This document shows positions 20,876 through 30,369 of a stretch of 64,000 nucleotides of DNA, piece after piece. The position numbers and the translations under genes are program-made. The notes beneath the pieces were generated by a model, which did not search any database, had not been told where the DNA came from, and saw nothing but the letters and a program-made list of their open reading frames with translations. The stretch's first letter is position 1. The number at the start of each line of letters is the position of its first letter. The stretch is taken from positions 930,001-994,000 of the forward strand of contig CP032507.1 of the NCBI GenBank assembly GCA_008375315.1. Direction: 5' to 3'. Source of the stretch: Ectothiorhodospiraceae bacterium BW-2. GTDB taxonomy: Bacteria > Pseudomonadota > Gammaproteobacteria > Thiohalomonadales > Thiohalomonadaceae.

Positions 20876-22265
20876 TTGTAGCTGTTGACATATCAGGTTC
20901 CCACCGCAACACAACGCCCCTCTCGGCGGCTGTTGCCCCATAGCCTGCCGCCGTCACAATCCCACATAGCTGCACCAGTTCGCCATCTAGGTAGAGCAGC
21001 GGAATCGACCAGCGCTGCCATGGCGGCACTCCATGACGCGCATAGATCTTCTTGAGCGCCACTCGCCCCATCCCCTCTCCTAGCGAGATCGCCTCCCCGC
21101 CGCGGCGCCAGCGTAACTCCACCGTCTGCGCCTGCTTTAGTTTTGTCAGTGCTACCCCAACCCCTAGCTGTTGCCAACAGATGAGCCCCCCCCTTTGAGA
21201 CGGTAGCACTATCCTATCTGGCAGGGTAAGAGTCAGCGCCAGCCGTAGCGGTGGGTAGTTTAGCGGACAGCAGCTCTCCTCCTGCGCGGCAACCCACCAG
21301 AGCAAATGCCGATAGCGGCGCACACTCCCATGCGTAAGCGTCAGCTTTGGCATCGCATCACCCCGCGCCATAATGACCTGCTGCTCAAGCAGCTCAAGCT
21401 GCTGCCGCGATAGCCTCTCCGCGGCTAGCTGCTGTAGCCAGTGGCGTAATAGCTGCCACCGTCGTGGCCGCGATAGCGCCATTAACCGCTCTATCTGTAG
21501 CTGCTGCCGCGCCCGACACTCGGCCCAATCACGCTCGGCTACCTGCTGCAAAATCGACTCACTATCAGCCATATTGGCGGCGGTGCGGCTTAAGAGCGAC
21601 TCAATCGCCCCATAGCGCTGAGTTAACTCCGGCAGTAGTTGATGGCGAATATAGTTGCGCTCAAAGTCGCACTGAGCGTTGCTCGGATCCTCACTCCAGT
21701 GTAGCTGCTGCTCTGCGGCATAGCGATCAATGGTCGGCTTCTCCAACAGCAGCCACGGCCTTAACAGCCGTAACCCCTGCCACTGAGAGTCGGGACGCAT
21801 GGCAACGAGCCCTGTCACACCCGCCCCCCGAAACAGCCGTAGTAGCACCGTCTCGGCCTGATCCCGACGGTGGTGAGCGGTCAATAGCGCTGTCTCTGGC
21901 GGCGTATGCTCAGCAAATGCCCGATAACGCGCCTCCCTTGCCGCCGCCTCCACCCCTCTACCGGCTAGCTGCGGCTTGACAGTGACCACCGTCAGCGGAA
22001 TGTGCCACGACTCACACTGCTGTCGGCACGCCGCCGCCCACTGGTCGGCCTGCGGTTGGAGTTGGTGGTTAACATGAATCGCCTGTAGCGATACTAGCTC
22101 ACCACGCCGATAGAGCTGTTTTAGGGCATACAGCAGTGCAGTAGAGTCCACCCCGCCACTGTAAGCGACCATGACGGCCGAGACCCCAAACTGCTGCAAG
22201 GTAGCACTAAGCTGCCGCTCCGGTAAGGGGAGAGAGCAGGCGTCACTCCTCTTCAAACTGGCCAA
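20841..22265 (-). CDS. tilS: tRNA(Ile)-lysidine synthetase
   Basis: TilS converts C34 of tRNA-Ile(CAU) to lysidine so that it reads AUA, an essential step. The 474-residue protein has the N-type ATP pyrophosphatase loop [17 protein letters not shown] (about 32-48), [19 protein letters not shown] and [14 protein letters not shown]. The C-terminal TilS domains follow, with [13 protein letters not shown] and [14 protein letters not shown]. It is slightly longer than E. coli TilS. The start overlaps the accA stop by 23 bp, consistent with the common accA-tilS order. The 3' end overlaps the convergent cyclase gene by 35 bp. Confidence 0.93.
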   Translation of the reverse strand: MASLKRSDACSLPLPERQLSATLQQFGVSAVMVAYSGGVDSTALLYALKQLYRRGELVSLQAIHVNHQLQPQADQWAAACRQQCESWHIPLTVVTVKPQLAGRGVEAAAREARYRAFAEHTPPETALLTAHHRRDQAETVLLRLFRGAGVTGLVAMRPDSQWQGLRLLRPWLLLEKPTIDRYAAEQQLHWSEDPSNAQCDFERNYIRHQLLPELTQRYGAIESLLSRTAANMADSESILQQVAERDWAECRARQQLQIERLMALSRPRRWQLLRHWLQQLAAERLSRQQLELLEQQVIMARGDAMPKLTLTHGSVRRYRHLLWWVAAQEESCCPLNYPPLRLALTLTLPDRIVLPSQRGGLICWQQLGVGVALTKLKQAQTVELRWRRGGEAISLGEGMGRVALKKIYARHGVPPWQRWSIPLLYLDGELVQLCGIVTAAGYGATAAERGVVLRWEPDMSTATISNLGSATSLW

Positions 22266-23202
22266 AAGCCATTAAGCGTTGGTAGCGCTGTTCAACTAGC
22301 TCATCGACAGAGAGCGATCTCAAGTCGGCCAGACTCTGTAGCAGCGCCTGCTTCACCCGACTCACCGTTAACTCGACATCGCGGTGGGCACCGCCTAATG
22401 GCTCGTCAATCACCCTATCGATCAGCCCTAACTCCAACAATCGACCCGAGGTGATCCCCAGCGCCTCAGCCGCATCGGAGGCCTTATCGGCACTCTTCCA
22501 CAAAATCGACGCGCACCCCTCTGGAGAGATCACCGAGTAGGTACTGTACTGTAGCATCATTACCCGATCCCCCACGCCGACCGCTAACGCCCCCCCCGAG
22601 CCCCCCTCACCGGTCACAGTACAGATCACGGGCGTTCTCAGCTTCGCCATCTCATAGAGATTACGGGCAATCGCCTCAGACTGCCCCCGCTCCTCGGCAC
22701 CGACGCCGGGATAGGCGCCGGGGGTATCGATCAAGGTAACGACCGGCAGCGAGAACTTCTCTGCCAGTTTCATGAGTCGCAGCGCCTTACGATACCCCTC
22801 GGGACGAGGCATACCGAAATTACGATAGACATTGTCGCGAGTATCACGCCCCTTCTGATGGCCGATAACCATCACCGGCTCCCCCTCTAGCCGCCCCATA
22901 CCACCAATAATGGAGGGATCATCGGCGTAGGCTCTATCGCCATGCAGTTCGGTAAAGTCGGTCAGCATCGCGGTCATATAGTCGAGACTGTAGGGGCGTA
23001 GCGGATGGCGTGCGAGCTGCGATACCTGCCACGGCGACAGGTTTTTGAAAATTGATTCGGTCAAAGAGCGACTCTTCTCCTGTAGCCGCGATAGCTCCTC
23101 GGCGAGATTGACCTCAGCATCGTCACCCACATAGCGTAGCTCTTCAATTTTGGCCTCCAGCTCCGCAATCGGCTGTTCAAAATCAAGAAATTTCAAATCC
23201 AT
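22243..23202 (-). CDS. accA: Acetyl-CoA carboxylase carboxyltransferase subunit alpha
   Basis: With AccD this subunit transfers the carboxyl group from biotin to acetyl-CoA, the committed step of fatty-acid synthesis. Length is 319 residues from the ATG at 23202, which gives the family N-terminus ([19 protein letters not shown]); ten extra residues upstream to 23232 are non-conserved. Conserved blocks include [56 protein letters not shown] and [15 protein letters not shown]. Confidence 0.97.
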   Translation of the reverse strand: MDLKFLDFEQPIAELEAKIEELRYVGDDAEVNLAEELSRLQEKSRSLTESIFKNLSPWQVSQLARHPLRPYSLDYMTAMLTDFTELHGDRAYADDPSIIGGMGRLEGEPVMVIGHQKGRDTRDNVYRNFGMPRPEGYRKALRLMKLAEKFSLPVVTLIDTPGAYPGVGAEERGQSEAIARNLYEMAKLRTPVICTVTGEGGSGGALAVGVGDRVMMLQYSTYSVISPEGCASILWKSADKASDAAEALGITSGRLLELGLIDRVIDEPLGGAHRDVELTVSRVKQALLQSLADLRSLSVDELVEQRYQRLMAFGQFEEE

Positions 23203-23268
23203 AGAACCATTAGCACCCGTTATTGACCCCAAAACGGGGCGATTCTACCAGTTTCGGAGCCAAAGCGG

Positions 23269-24306
23269 CTACCCCCGCCGCGAATCGAACGCCTCTCGTA
23301 GCGCCTCGCCGATAAAGATGAGTAGCAAAAGGGTGCCGACCAACACGGCAAAAGTGGTGATTGATAGCCACCAAGCGGCGATATTCTCCTTCCCTTGGGC
23401 CAGTAGCTCCCCTAGGCTGGGGGTCGAAGGCGGCACGCCAATTCCCAGAAAATCGAGACTGGTGAGCGCCAAAATCGCCCCGCTAATGCGAAACGGTAGA
23501 AAAGTAACCACCGGTGTCATCGCATTAGGCAGCAGGTGACGCCACATAATGGTATGGTTGGCCACCCCTAGCGCTCTAGCGGCAGTCACATAGTCGAGAT
23601 TGCGACTGCGCAAAAACTCCGCCCGCACATAGTCGGCTAGCCCCATCCAGCCAAATAGGCTCAGTAGCACAATGAGCAGCGTCACACTCGGGTTGAAGAT
23701 AGAGGCGAAGATAATAAGTAGATAGAGTTCTGGCATGGAGCTCCAGATCTCGATCAGCCGCTGGCTGATCAGATCGATCTTACCGCCAAAGTAGCCCTGC
23801 ACCGCCCCAGCGATAATGCCGATCACCACCCCAATGGCGGTCAGAACCAGCGCAAACATAACCGAGAGTCGAAAGCCATAAATAAGCCGCGCTAACACAT
23901 CCCGCCCCCGATCATCGGTTCCTAACCAGTTATCGGCTGACGGGGGAGCGGGGTTGGCCAGCTCACTTTGGTAGTTAATCGTATCGTAGCTGTAGCGATT
24001 GAGTGGGTAGAGAATCCAGTTATCGGGATTGGTTTGAATCAGCTCGATCACATAGGGGTCGAGATAGTCCGCTTCAGTGGCAAACTCGCCCCCAAAGGTC
24101 GTCTCAGGGTAGCTCACCCAGAGCGGAAAGTAGAGCTGCTGCTGATAGTGAATCAGCAGCGGCTTATCGTTAGAGAGCAGTTCTGCAAACAGACTCAGAC
24201 CGAACAGCAGCGCAAATAGCCACAGACTGATATAGCCACGGCGGTTGCGTTTAAAGCGCAACCACGCCCGCTGACCGGCCGAAAGGGAGCCTGTCCGCTG
24301 CGACAC
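23269..24306 (-). CDS. ABC transporter permease, YejE type (oligopeptide/microcin C-like)
   Basis: This is an inner-membrane permease of a peptide-class ABC importer. It has an N-terminal hydrophobic helix (SLWLFALLFGLSLFAELL), then the conserved periplasmic stretch with DNWLGTDDRGRDVLARLIYG. A DppC/YejE permease domain with five or six helices follows, including the cytoplasmic EAA loop YVTAARALGVANHTIMWRHLLPN. The frame is open to 24369, but that region overlaps the upstream gene; a GTG at 24306, 3 bp from the upstream stop, gives 345 residues, close to E. coli YejE (341). No yejA, yejB or yejF partner is adjacent, which is unusual. Confidence 0.85.
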   Translation of the reverse strand: MSQRTGSLSAGQRAWLRFKRNRRGYISLWLFALLFGLSLFAELLSNDKPLLIHYQQQLYFPLWVSYPETTFGGEFATEADYLDPYVIELIQTNPDNWILYPLNRYSYDTINYQSELANPAPPSADNWLGTDDRGRDVLARLIYGFRLSVMFALVLTAIGVVIGIIAGAVQGYFGGKIDLISQRLIEIWSSMPELYLLIIFASIFNPSVTLLIVLLSLFGWMGLADYVRAEFLRSRNLDYVTAARALGVANHTIMWRHLLPNAMTPVVTFLPFRISGAILALTSLDFLGIGVPPSTPSLGELLAQGKENIAAWWLSITTFAVLVGTLLLLIFIGEALREAFDSRRG

Positions 24307-24308
24307 CG

Positions 24309-25994
24309 CTACAGATCGCTCTCCATGACAATATAACCACAAGGGCACTCGTTCGCGCACAAGCCACACCCTTTGCAGTAGTCGTAGTCGAATAGATAGG
24401 GGGCGTGTCCTGGCGTTGGATCTTTGAGCACCGCCATATCGGGACAGAGAGTCCAGCAGTTATCGCAGTGGATACAGCTACCGCACGAGAGGCAGCGCTC
24501 CGCCTCTGTTTTCGCCTGATGTTCGGTTAAACCCTGCTCGATCTCAATACACCCTTTCAGCCGCTCGGCAACCGCTAAAGTCTCAACCTCGACCCGAGCT
24601 GCCGACTCAAAGTAGTGAAAGTTAAGCCTAGGTGCCGCAATCACCGCCGGTTCAGCTCCCACCGTCGCCTCCGATAGCTGCCGCAGGTATCGATCCATCG
24701 CTAGTGCGGTACGACGGCCATAACCGACCGCTTCGGTCACCGTTCCGCAGTCAGGGGCCATATCTCCCCCGGCGAAGAGGTTATCAAATCCCTTAACTCG
24801 CCCATCGCTCTGCAGCGCTATACGGCCATTGGTCAACGGCAGCAGTTCAATACCCGCCATATCGATCTGCTGCCCTATCGCCGGAATCACCATATCGACA
24901 TGGAGTACCGTCTCCGTCCCCTCAAAGGCGACCCGACGGTAACCACTAGCGGCGGAGTGGAGCTTGCGCATGTGCACCATCTCAATTCCTACCACCCGCT
25001 CACCACGCAAAATCAGCCGCCGAATACCGCGATTAGGGTGAATCTGCACCCCCTCCTCCAGCGCTTGGCTCACCTCTCGTGCAATTGCCGACATCACCTG
25101 CGCCTCGCCACTATCGGGCAGCGATTGATCGGTAATAATGTGGACATCTTGACCGCCGGAGCGGCGCATAATTCGCGCCATATCGATAGCGGTATTGCCG
25201 CCACCGATAATCGCCACACTGGCGGCATCGGGGGTGTTACCGACATCCATCCACGCTTTGAGCATATCGATACCGCTATGCAGATCGCGCGGGGTGACCC
25301 CATCGACACTCCACTCGGTCGGCTGCTGTAACCCTAAGGCTAGATAGACGGCGGCAAAGTCGTCACATAACTTATCGAGCTGTAGCGTCTCGCCCAACCG
25401 CTCATGGGGGTGAAACAGAATGCCATCGCAGCGTAAAATGCGCTCCACCTCCTGATTGAGAACCGACCGCGGCAGTCGATAGTGGGGCAGTGCCGATAGC
25501 AGCGTCCCCCCCGCCTCGGGGGCGGCATCGAAGATATCGACCCGATACCCCAAACGGCGCAGATGGTAGGCGGCACTGAGGCCGGAGGGGCCGGCACCGA
25601 CTACCGCCACGGCACCACTGCCGTTAAGCGGTGGCATCGCTTCCAGCTCCCACCCCTGCTCTAGCGCCAAATCGCCTAAATAGCGCTCCATGTGGTGAAT
25701 GGCCAGCGGCTGATCAAACTCACCCCGATTACAGGCCGACTCGCACGGATGGTGACAGACCCGCCCCGTGACCGCCGGTAGCGGATTGACCGCGACAATC
25801 GCCTGCCAAGCCGCCTCAAAGCGCCCCTCATCCACCAATCCGAGCCATAACCTAGCATTTTCACCGGCCGGACAGGCGTGGTGACACGGCGCACTCGATT
25901 CACGATAGTGCGGCTTCTCAATCCGCCAAGTACCGGTATGGTAGTTTAACGAAGTTGCCGGATTAGCATATCCGCCACGAATAAATCTCTGCAT
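24309..25994 (-). CDS. GltD-like FAD/NAD(P) oxidoreductase fused to 2x[4Fe-4S] ferredoxin, subunit of a 2-oxoacid oxidoreductase
   Basis: This 561-residue flavoprotein probably shuttles electrons between NAD(P)H or ferredoxin and the adjacent 2-oxoacid oxidoreductase. The N-terminal Fe-S adapter of the GltD family is visible as CHHACPAGENARLWLGLV and CHHPCESACNRGEF. Two dinucleotide folds follow: FAD VVGAGPSGLSAAYHLRRLG and NAD(P) AIIGGGNTAIDMARIM. The C-terminus carries CLSCGSCIHCDNCWTLCP and CKGCGLCANECPCG, two ferredoxin-type clusters replacing the usual delta subunit. It is last in a four-gene operon (gamma-alpha-beta-this gene), 11 bp after the beta gene. Confidence 0.85.
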   Translation of the reverse strand: MQRFIRGGYANPATSLNYHTGTWRIEKPHYRESSAPCHHACPAGENARLWLGLVDEGRFEAAWQAIVAVNPLPAVTGRVCHHPCESACNRGEFDQPLAIHHMERYLGDLALEQGWELEAMPPLNGSGAVAVVGAGPSGLSAAYHLRRLGYRVDIFDAAPEAGGTLLSALPHYRLPRSVLNQEVERILRCDGILFHPHERLGETLQLDKLCDDFAAVYLALGLQQPTEWSVDGVTPRDLHSGIDMLKAWMDVGNTPDAASVAIIGGGNTAIDMARIMRRSGGQDVHIITDQSLPDSGEAQVMSAIAREVSQALEEGVQIHPNRGIRRLILRGERVVGIEMVHMRKLHSAASGYRRVAFEGTETVLHVDMVIPAIGQQIDMAGIELLPLTNGRIALQSDGRVKGFDNLFAGGDMAPDCGTVTEAVGYGRRTALAMDRYLRQLSEATVGAEPAVIAAPRLNFHYFESAARVEVETLAVAERLKGCIEIEQGLTEHQAKTEAERCLSCGSCIHCDNCWTLCPDMAVLKDPTPGHAPYLFDYDYCKGCGLCANECPCGYIVMESDL

Positions 25995-26005
25995 ACTGTT
26001 GCTCC

Positions 26006-27016
26006 TTATGCCCAGCGTTGTCCGCCACGGTGAATCGTATCTGCCCCCTCACTATCGAGCGCATCACGCCCCTCACCGCGCAGGCCATAGACCTCAATGT
26101 TGTGATCAGCAAGCGCCTGTAGGTGCTCTAACTCCTCATCAGCCCACTCGCTCTTGGCAAATAGGTGGCGAAAACGGTTCTGCGCCTTTAGATACTCCGC
26201 CACCGGTCGCACCTGCCGTAACGGCATCGCTCCAGTCAGCGCCCCCCGCTCCAGCTCAATCAGAGGAAACAGACCACTTTGCACCGCCAATCGCCCGACT
26301 TCAATACTCTTGTCCCCCTCATGGCCCCAGCCTAGTGGACAGGGGGAGTGGATCTGCAAGAAGGTCGGCCCCTCAATCGCTAACGCCCGCCGCACCTTTT
26401 TGCGTACATCGGAGGGGTAGGCGACCGAAGCGGTTGCTGCGTAGGGGATATGGTGCGCCGCAACAATCGAAATAATATCCTTTTTCAGGTGTCGTTTACC
26501 CATTCTCGCCTTTCCGGGCGGTGAGGTGGTCGTCATCGCCGCGTGGGGAGTCGAGCTCGACCGCTGAATGCCGGTGTTCATGTAGGCCTCGTTATCGAAG
26601 CAGACATAGAGCACATTGTGACCCCGCTCTAGCAGTCCCGACAGCGCCTGAAAGCCAATATCAAAAGTGCCACCATCCCCCGCAAAGGCGACAACCTTAG
26701 TGTTGCGCCCCTGCGCCTTAAGCGCCGCCTCCATCCCTGAGGCAATCGCACCGGTATTCTCAAATAGAGAGTGGAACCACGGTACCCGCCAAGCCGACTC
26801 TGGCCACGGGGTGGTAAATATCTCCAGACAGCCGGTCGCATTCGCGACCATAATATCGGGGCCGGTCGATTCGCTCACTAATCTAACCGCCAGCGCTTGA
26901 CCACACCCTAAACAGGCGCGATGGCCCGACTCTAGCGCCGAAAATCGCCCCTGACGCCTACGAAGCGCCTGCACATCCACACTCACTGCGGTCGAACTTA
27001 TCTCACTCATGCTCAA
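26006..27016 (-). CDS. 2-oxoacid:ferredoxin oxidoreductase beta subunit (TPP-binding)
   Basis: The beta subunit binds thiamine diphosphate and an Fe-S cluster and carries out oxidative decarboxylation of a 2-oxoacid (pyruvate most likely). It is 336 residues. Features include HRACLGCGQALAVRLV near the N-terminus (cluster cysteines), the TPP/Mg motif FAGDGGTFDIGFQ followed by the Asn-containing FDNEAYMNTGIQRS, and PTFLQIHSPCPLGW. It starts 3 bp after the alpha gene stop. Substrate specificity between pyruvate and other 2-oxoacids cannot be settled from sequence. Confidence 0.92.
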   Translation of the reverse strand: MSMSEISSTAVSVDVQALRRRQGRFSALESGHRACLGCGQALAVRLVSESTGPDIMVANATGCLEIFTTPWPESAWRVPWFHSLFENTGAIASGMEAALKAQGRNTKVVAFAGDGGTFDIGFQALSGLLERGHNVLYVCFDNEAYMNTGIQRSSSTPHAAMTTTSPPGKARMGKRHLKKDIISIVAAHHIPYAATASVAYPSDVRKKVRRALAIEGPTFLQIHSPCPLGWGHEGDKSIEVGRLAVQSGLFPLIELERGALTGAMPLRQVRPVAEYLKAQNRFRHLFAKSEWADEELEHLQALADHNIEVYGLRGEGRDALDSEGADTIHRGGQRWA

Positions 27017-27019
27017 CTC

Positions 27020-28192
27020 CTATTGATCTTCGGGGCTTAATTTGTCGCTATCGATAGCAAAAATTTCAAACGCGACCGGTTCGGTCGCCCCCTCCACCCG
27101 CGCTAGCAGATCGGCTACGGTAGAGATTGGAATATCACGCCCGCCAAGACCGATAGCAAAGCTATGAATTAACGGCATCGCCGCGCTACCGGCTAGCGCC
27201 GCTCGTAACTCAGCGGTGACAATCCCCCCACTCCCTAACGAGAGCGCCCGCTCCACCACAATCAGCCGCTTCAGACCGGCACAGGCCTCTTTTAGCGCCG
27301 CAATCGGAAAGGGGCGGAAGCTGCGCAACCGAATTAGGCGTACCTCATCGAGCGCCTGCTCTACGATCGCATCATAAAAAGTACCGGTCGCTGAACCGAG
27401 CACTAACAGCCCCGTCTCGCCGTCGGGATTGAGCTCCACCTTTACTAAGCCGCCATAGCCTCGTCCGGTGGCTGTCTGCCACTCGTTATCGACCCTCTCG
27501 ATCACCTCGGCCGCTTTCAGCAGCGCCTGATGGTGCGAGTAACGCGCTTCGGAGTAGATATCGGGAGCCACCAACGCCCCAGCACTCATCGGCTGCTGCG
27601 AAGTGAGCGTGCGGCTAAACTGAAACGGGGGCAAAAAGAGATCGACCTGCTCCACTGAGGGGATATCGATCGCCTCCAGCGTATGGGTCAGCGTAAAGCC
27701 ATCAACACAGACCATCACCGGTAGTTCGCACTCCTCGGCAATTTTATAGGCCTGAATGGTGGTATCGACCGCCTCTTGGTTATCGCCACAGTAGAGCTGA
27801 ATCCAACCGGCATCACGCACCGCCATCGAATCTTGCTGATCGTTCCATATCGATAGCGGTGCCGAAACGGCCCGATTCGCACAGGTCATCACCAGCGGAA
27901 TACGCATGCCGGCGATATTAAACAGCACCTCGCTCATTAACAAAATCCCCTGCGAGGCGCTAGCGGTATAAGCACGAGAGCCGGCAGCAACCGCCCCTAA
28001 GGCCACCGAAGCGGCACTAAACTCACTCTCAACGCTCACATATTCGCACTGCAACTTATCGTTAGCCACCAGCTTGGCCAAATTTTCCACGATATGGGTC
28101 TGCGGAGTAATCGGGTAGGCGGCAATCACCTGTGGACGGCAGAGCGCCACCGCTTCCGCGAGCGCCTGAGACCCCTCTAATGCCTTAATCAT
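27020..28192 (-). CDS. 2-oxoacid:ferredoxin oxidoreductase alpha subunit
   Basis: The 390-residue alpha subunit carries the pyrimidine-binding domain I (AAYPITPQTHIVE at about 24-36, with EYVSVESEFSAASVALGA and ASQGILLMSEVLFNIAGMR) and domain II (about 235-350, LLVLGSATGTFYDAI), matching PorA. The upstream gamma gene overlaps its start by 4 bp. Presence of a complete CO2-reversible oxidoreductase suggests anaerobic pyruvate oxidation or reductive carboxylation capacity; the direction is inference. Confidence 0.92.
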   Translation of the reverse strand: MIKALEGSQALAEAVALCRPQVIAAYPITPQTHIVENLAKLVANDKLQCEYVSVESEFSAASVALGAVAAGSRAYTASASQGILLMSEVLFNIAGMRIPLVMTCANRAVSAPLSIWNDQQDSMAVRDAGWIQLYCGDNQEAVDTTIQAYKIAEECELPVMVCVDGFTLTHTLEAIDIPSVEQVDLFLPPFQFSRTLTSQQPMSAGALVAPDIYSEARYSHHQALLKAAEVIERVDNEWQTATGRGYGGLVKVELNPDGETGLLVLGSATGTFYDAIVEQALDEVRLIRLRSFRPFPIAALKEACAGLKRLIVVERALSLGSGGIVTAELRAALAGSAAMPLIHSFAIGLGGRDIPISTVADLLARVEGATEPVAFEIFAIDSDKLSPEDQ

Positions 28193-28764
28193 GCTGCCTC
28201 TCCCTGCTGTTTAGTAGCCCAAAGACCGGCCGGCACTAACTGCCGCGCCTCGCTAATCAGTATCTGGTTCTTCTCTAACACCGGCCCCTTAAAACGACTC
28301 TCCAGTACCTTGAGTAGTGAGTCGGGCGGTAATATCTCTGTTAGCGCATTAAATGCCGCTAGCAGCGCCGTATTCGGCACCGGACGCCCAAGATGGGTCT
28401 TCGCCAGTTCGGTAGCTGCAATCGCGATCACCTGTCGCTGTAGCTGTGCCGATAACTGCTCGCTCGACTCGGTCGAGTTGATTAAAATCGCCCCCTCCGG
28501 CTTGAGTCCATCTAAGACCCCCGGTACATGTAGCAGCGCCTGGTCTTGAATAATCAGATAGTCGGGGGTGACCACCTGATTGCGCCGTTTGAGCGGTTCG
28601 GCGGTTATTCTGACAAAGGCGACTACCGGCGCCCCTCTGCGTTCGGCACCAAAGGCGGGAAATGCCTGGCCATAACGCCCCTCGTGAATAGCGGCAGTGG
28701 CTAGCAGATAGGCCGCCACCACATTCCCCTGCCCACCGCGACCATGAATGCGTACTTCAATCAT
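28189..28764 (-). CDS. 2-oxoacid:ferredoxin oxidoreductase gamma subunit
   Basis: The gamma subunit (191 residues from the ATG at 28764) has the diagnostic N-terminus MIEVRIHGRGGQGNVVAAYL, AFPAFGAERRGAPVVAFVRI and GRPVPNTALLAAFNALT. The frame is open upstream to 28851, but the conserved family start is at 28764. It is the first gene of the operon; the region 28765-28933 upstream is non-coding and presumably contains the promoter. Confidence 0.92.
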   Translation of the reverse strand: MIEVRIHGRGGQGNVVAAYLLATAAIHEGRYGQAFPAFGAERRGAPVVAFVRITAEPLKRRNQVVTPDYLIIQDQALLHVPGVLDGLKPEGAILINSTESSEQLSAQLQRQVIAIAATELAKTHLGRPVPNTALLAAFNALTEILPPDSLLKVLESRFKGPVLEKNQILISEARQLVPAGLWATKQQGEAA

Positions 28765-28933
28765 CAAAACTCCTCTGGAAAACAGCCCTGTGGAAAGCCT
28801 GATAACGCTATCGTTGGGTAACCACTCCCGCCGCCCTGCCTCCCCTAGCACTGTAGGGAATGGGAGGGTCGGTAGGCAGATGACTACTAAATTGAAAGCG
28901 ACAGTATAGCGCTAAAGTGTGACATTATCGTGA

Positions 28934-29167
28934 TCATTGCTGCCGAAGATCAACCCGTTCTAGGGCAACAAACTTGTGATTTTGATCAAACACCAACCGA
29001 AACAGCCCGTGCACCCCATCGTGACCGATAAATGGCTGCAACCGGTTCGCTGGAAACTCAACCTTTCGCCCATCTAACGAGTGAGCTAGCACGGTGCGAA
29101 CACCGGTATAGTACTTCACCATCTCGTCTTTATCTATAGAGAGATTAAAATAGATAGCACTGTTCAT
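28934..29167 (-). CDS. DUF2835 family small protein
   Basis: The 77-residue cytoplasmic protein matches the DUF2835 pattern: an N-terminal YFNLSI strand, YYTGVRTVLAHSLDGRKVEFPANRLQPFI, then HGLFRLVFDQNHKFVALERV. Function is unknown; the family is restricted mostly to Gammaproteobacteria. It is transcribed divergently from the DUF4124-like gene, 58 bp apart, so the two promoters overlap. Confidence 0.8.
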   Translation of the reverse strand: MNSAIYFNLSIDKDEMVKYYTGVRTVLAHSLDGRKVEFPANRLQPFIGHDGVHGLFRLVFDQNHKFVALERVDLRQQ

Positions 29168-29225
29168 GACTCAAAATGTCGCTTACACTAAACCCTTTAA
29201 GTTACCTGACAGATACCGTTTTAAC

Positions 29226-29714
29226 ATGAAAAAACTGGCATTAACACTCCTTTTTCTGCTGCTACTAGCAGCCATTATCCCCTTTACCCTACCACTAAAG
29301 GAGGGCAAGCCCCTGCTGCAGTGGGATCAGCTCCAAACCCCACAACTCAAGCTCCCCCCCCTGCCCGACCTCTCCCTCACCGAGAGCGACAGCCCCGAGC
29401 ACACCGTCACTAGCTATAAGTGGCAAGACGCCGCAGGCAACTGGCACCTAAGCGATGCCCCACCGGTAAGTGGCGATTATACCGCCGTCACGGTCAATCC
29501 GAACACCAATATTATCGCCGCCCCCGAACCGGCCGCCCCCACCCCTCGCCAGCCCCCCGCCCCAAATCGCGCCCCAGAGCCGCACAACGACTCCCCCACG
29601 CCGACTCTCAACCCCGCCGCCACCCTAACTCGCGGCCAAGAGGTCATGGAGCAGGCTCGCCAACTAGAGCAGACGCTACAGCAGCGACAACAGCAGCTCG
29701 ATCAGCCGTTTTAA
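29226..29714 (+). CDS. DUF4124-like membrane-anchored or secreted protein
   Basis: Translation from the ATG at 29226 gives 162 residues. It has a basic N-terminus and a strong hydrophobic segment (KLALTLLFLLLLAAIIPFTL) acting as signal or anchor. A DUF4124-type motif YKWQDAAGNWHLSDAPP lies at about residue 62, a Pro/Ala-rich linker follows, and the tail is a Gln-rich coiled coil (QLEQTLQQRQQQLDQ). DUF4124 proteins are small periplasmic proteins of unknown role. The upstream in-frame ATG at 29166 would precede the signal by 20 polar residues and is less likely. Confidence 0.75.
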   Translation: MKKLALTLLFLLLLAAIIPFTLPLKEGKPLLQWDQLQTPQLKLPPLPDLSLTESDSPEHTVTSYKWQDAAGNWHLSDAPPVSGDYTAVTVNPNTNIIAAPEPAAPTPRQPPAPNRAPEPHNDSPTPTLNPAATLTRGQEVMEQARQLEQTLQQRQQQLDQPF

Positions 29715-29803
29715 CCCCCCCTTTTTTTGGGCCGCGCCACAAACAGCGGTTGACTTAACGCCAACTGACGATTACCATTAGCGCCACTTTTGTGAAGTGA
29801 CTA

Positions 29804-29895
29804 GGAGAGATGGCCGAGAGGCTGAAGGCGCTCCCCTGCTAAGGGAGTGTGGGCTTTATCTCCCACCGAGGGTTCGAATCCCTCTCTCTCCGCCA
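29804..29895 (+). tRNA. tRNA-Ser (anticodon GCT)
   Basis: A class II tRNA with acceptor GGAGAGA/TCTCTCC, anticodon stem CTCCC/GGGAG around CTGCTAA (anticodon GCT), a long variable arm, T-loop GTTCGAATC, discriminator G and an encoded CCA. Ordinary genome content to the left gives way to fragmentary DNA immediately to the right, so it may have served as an integration site. Confidence 0.96.
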
Positions 29896-30087
29896 TTTTA
29901 AGAAAAATACAACAACAAAAACAATCACTTAGACTAAAGACCGTGTTTTTAGTCCCCCCTCTAGTCCCCATATCCTCTTATTCTAACAGCTTCGGCTCGA
30001 ACTGTACTTCAGAAACTATTTAGCCAGTCGCATGAGCTGAAGGCGGATATTAAACAGCAGTTGGCGGTGTTGATGTTTAAAAAGTAA
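29896..30087 (+). other. Gene remnant region after tRNA-Ser
   Basis: No intact gene is present. The last 90 or so bases read in one frame as a C-terminal tail (KLFSQSHELKADIKQQLAVL followed by MFKK and a stop at 30085), resembling the end of a larger lost protein. No start or recognisable family is visible. Confidence 0.4.
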
Positions 30088-30207
30088 ATGAGAGTCTATC
30101 TTGATAACTGCGTCTTTAACAATCAATACCTTCGCCAAAATGATTCTTTAGGCGACCTTTCTTCCCCCAAATCCCCCAACCAAACTCTGTCCCGTAAGTT
30201 CAATTAA
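30088..30207 (+). pseudogene. PIN-domain toxin N-terminus, interrupted
   Basis: A 39-codon frame starts MRVYLDNCVFN, the canonical opening of a PIN-domain nuclease with its first catalytic aspartate (LDN). It loses similarity at codon 12. From 30122 the DNA instead matches the outer end of the IS4-type remnant at 53.23 kb over about 38 bp, including a 20-bp exact match. The toxin gene was therefore broken by an IS that itself is gone except for one end. The rest of the gap to 30369 is AT-rich, with no gene visible. Confidence 0.6.
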
Positions 30208-30369
30208 CCCACTACTCGGCAAAAAATAGTCAGTAATTTGATGCGTTTAAAAAATATCCAATAAACATATTACGACATATTTTTTGTTTCTTAAACTTGC
30301 TGTGGCATATAGCGCTATGGTACTCTTTATCAAGTTAATTTAATGTCCCTCTAAAAAAGGATTACAACT

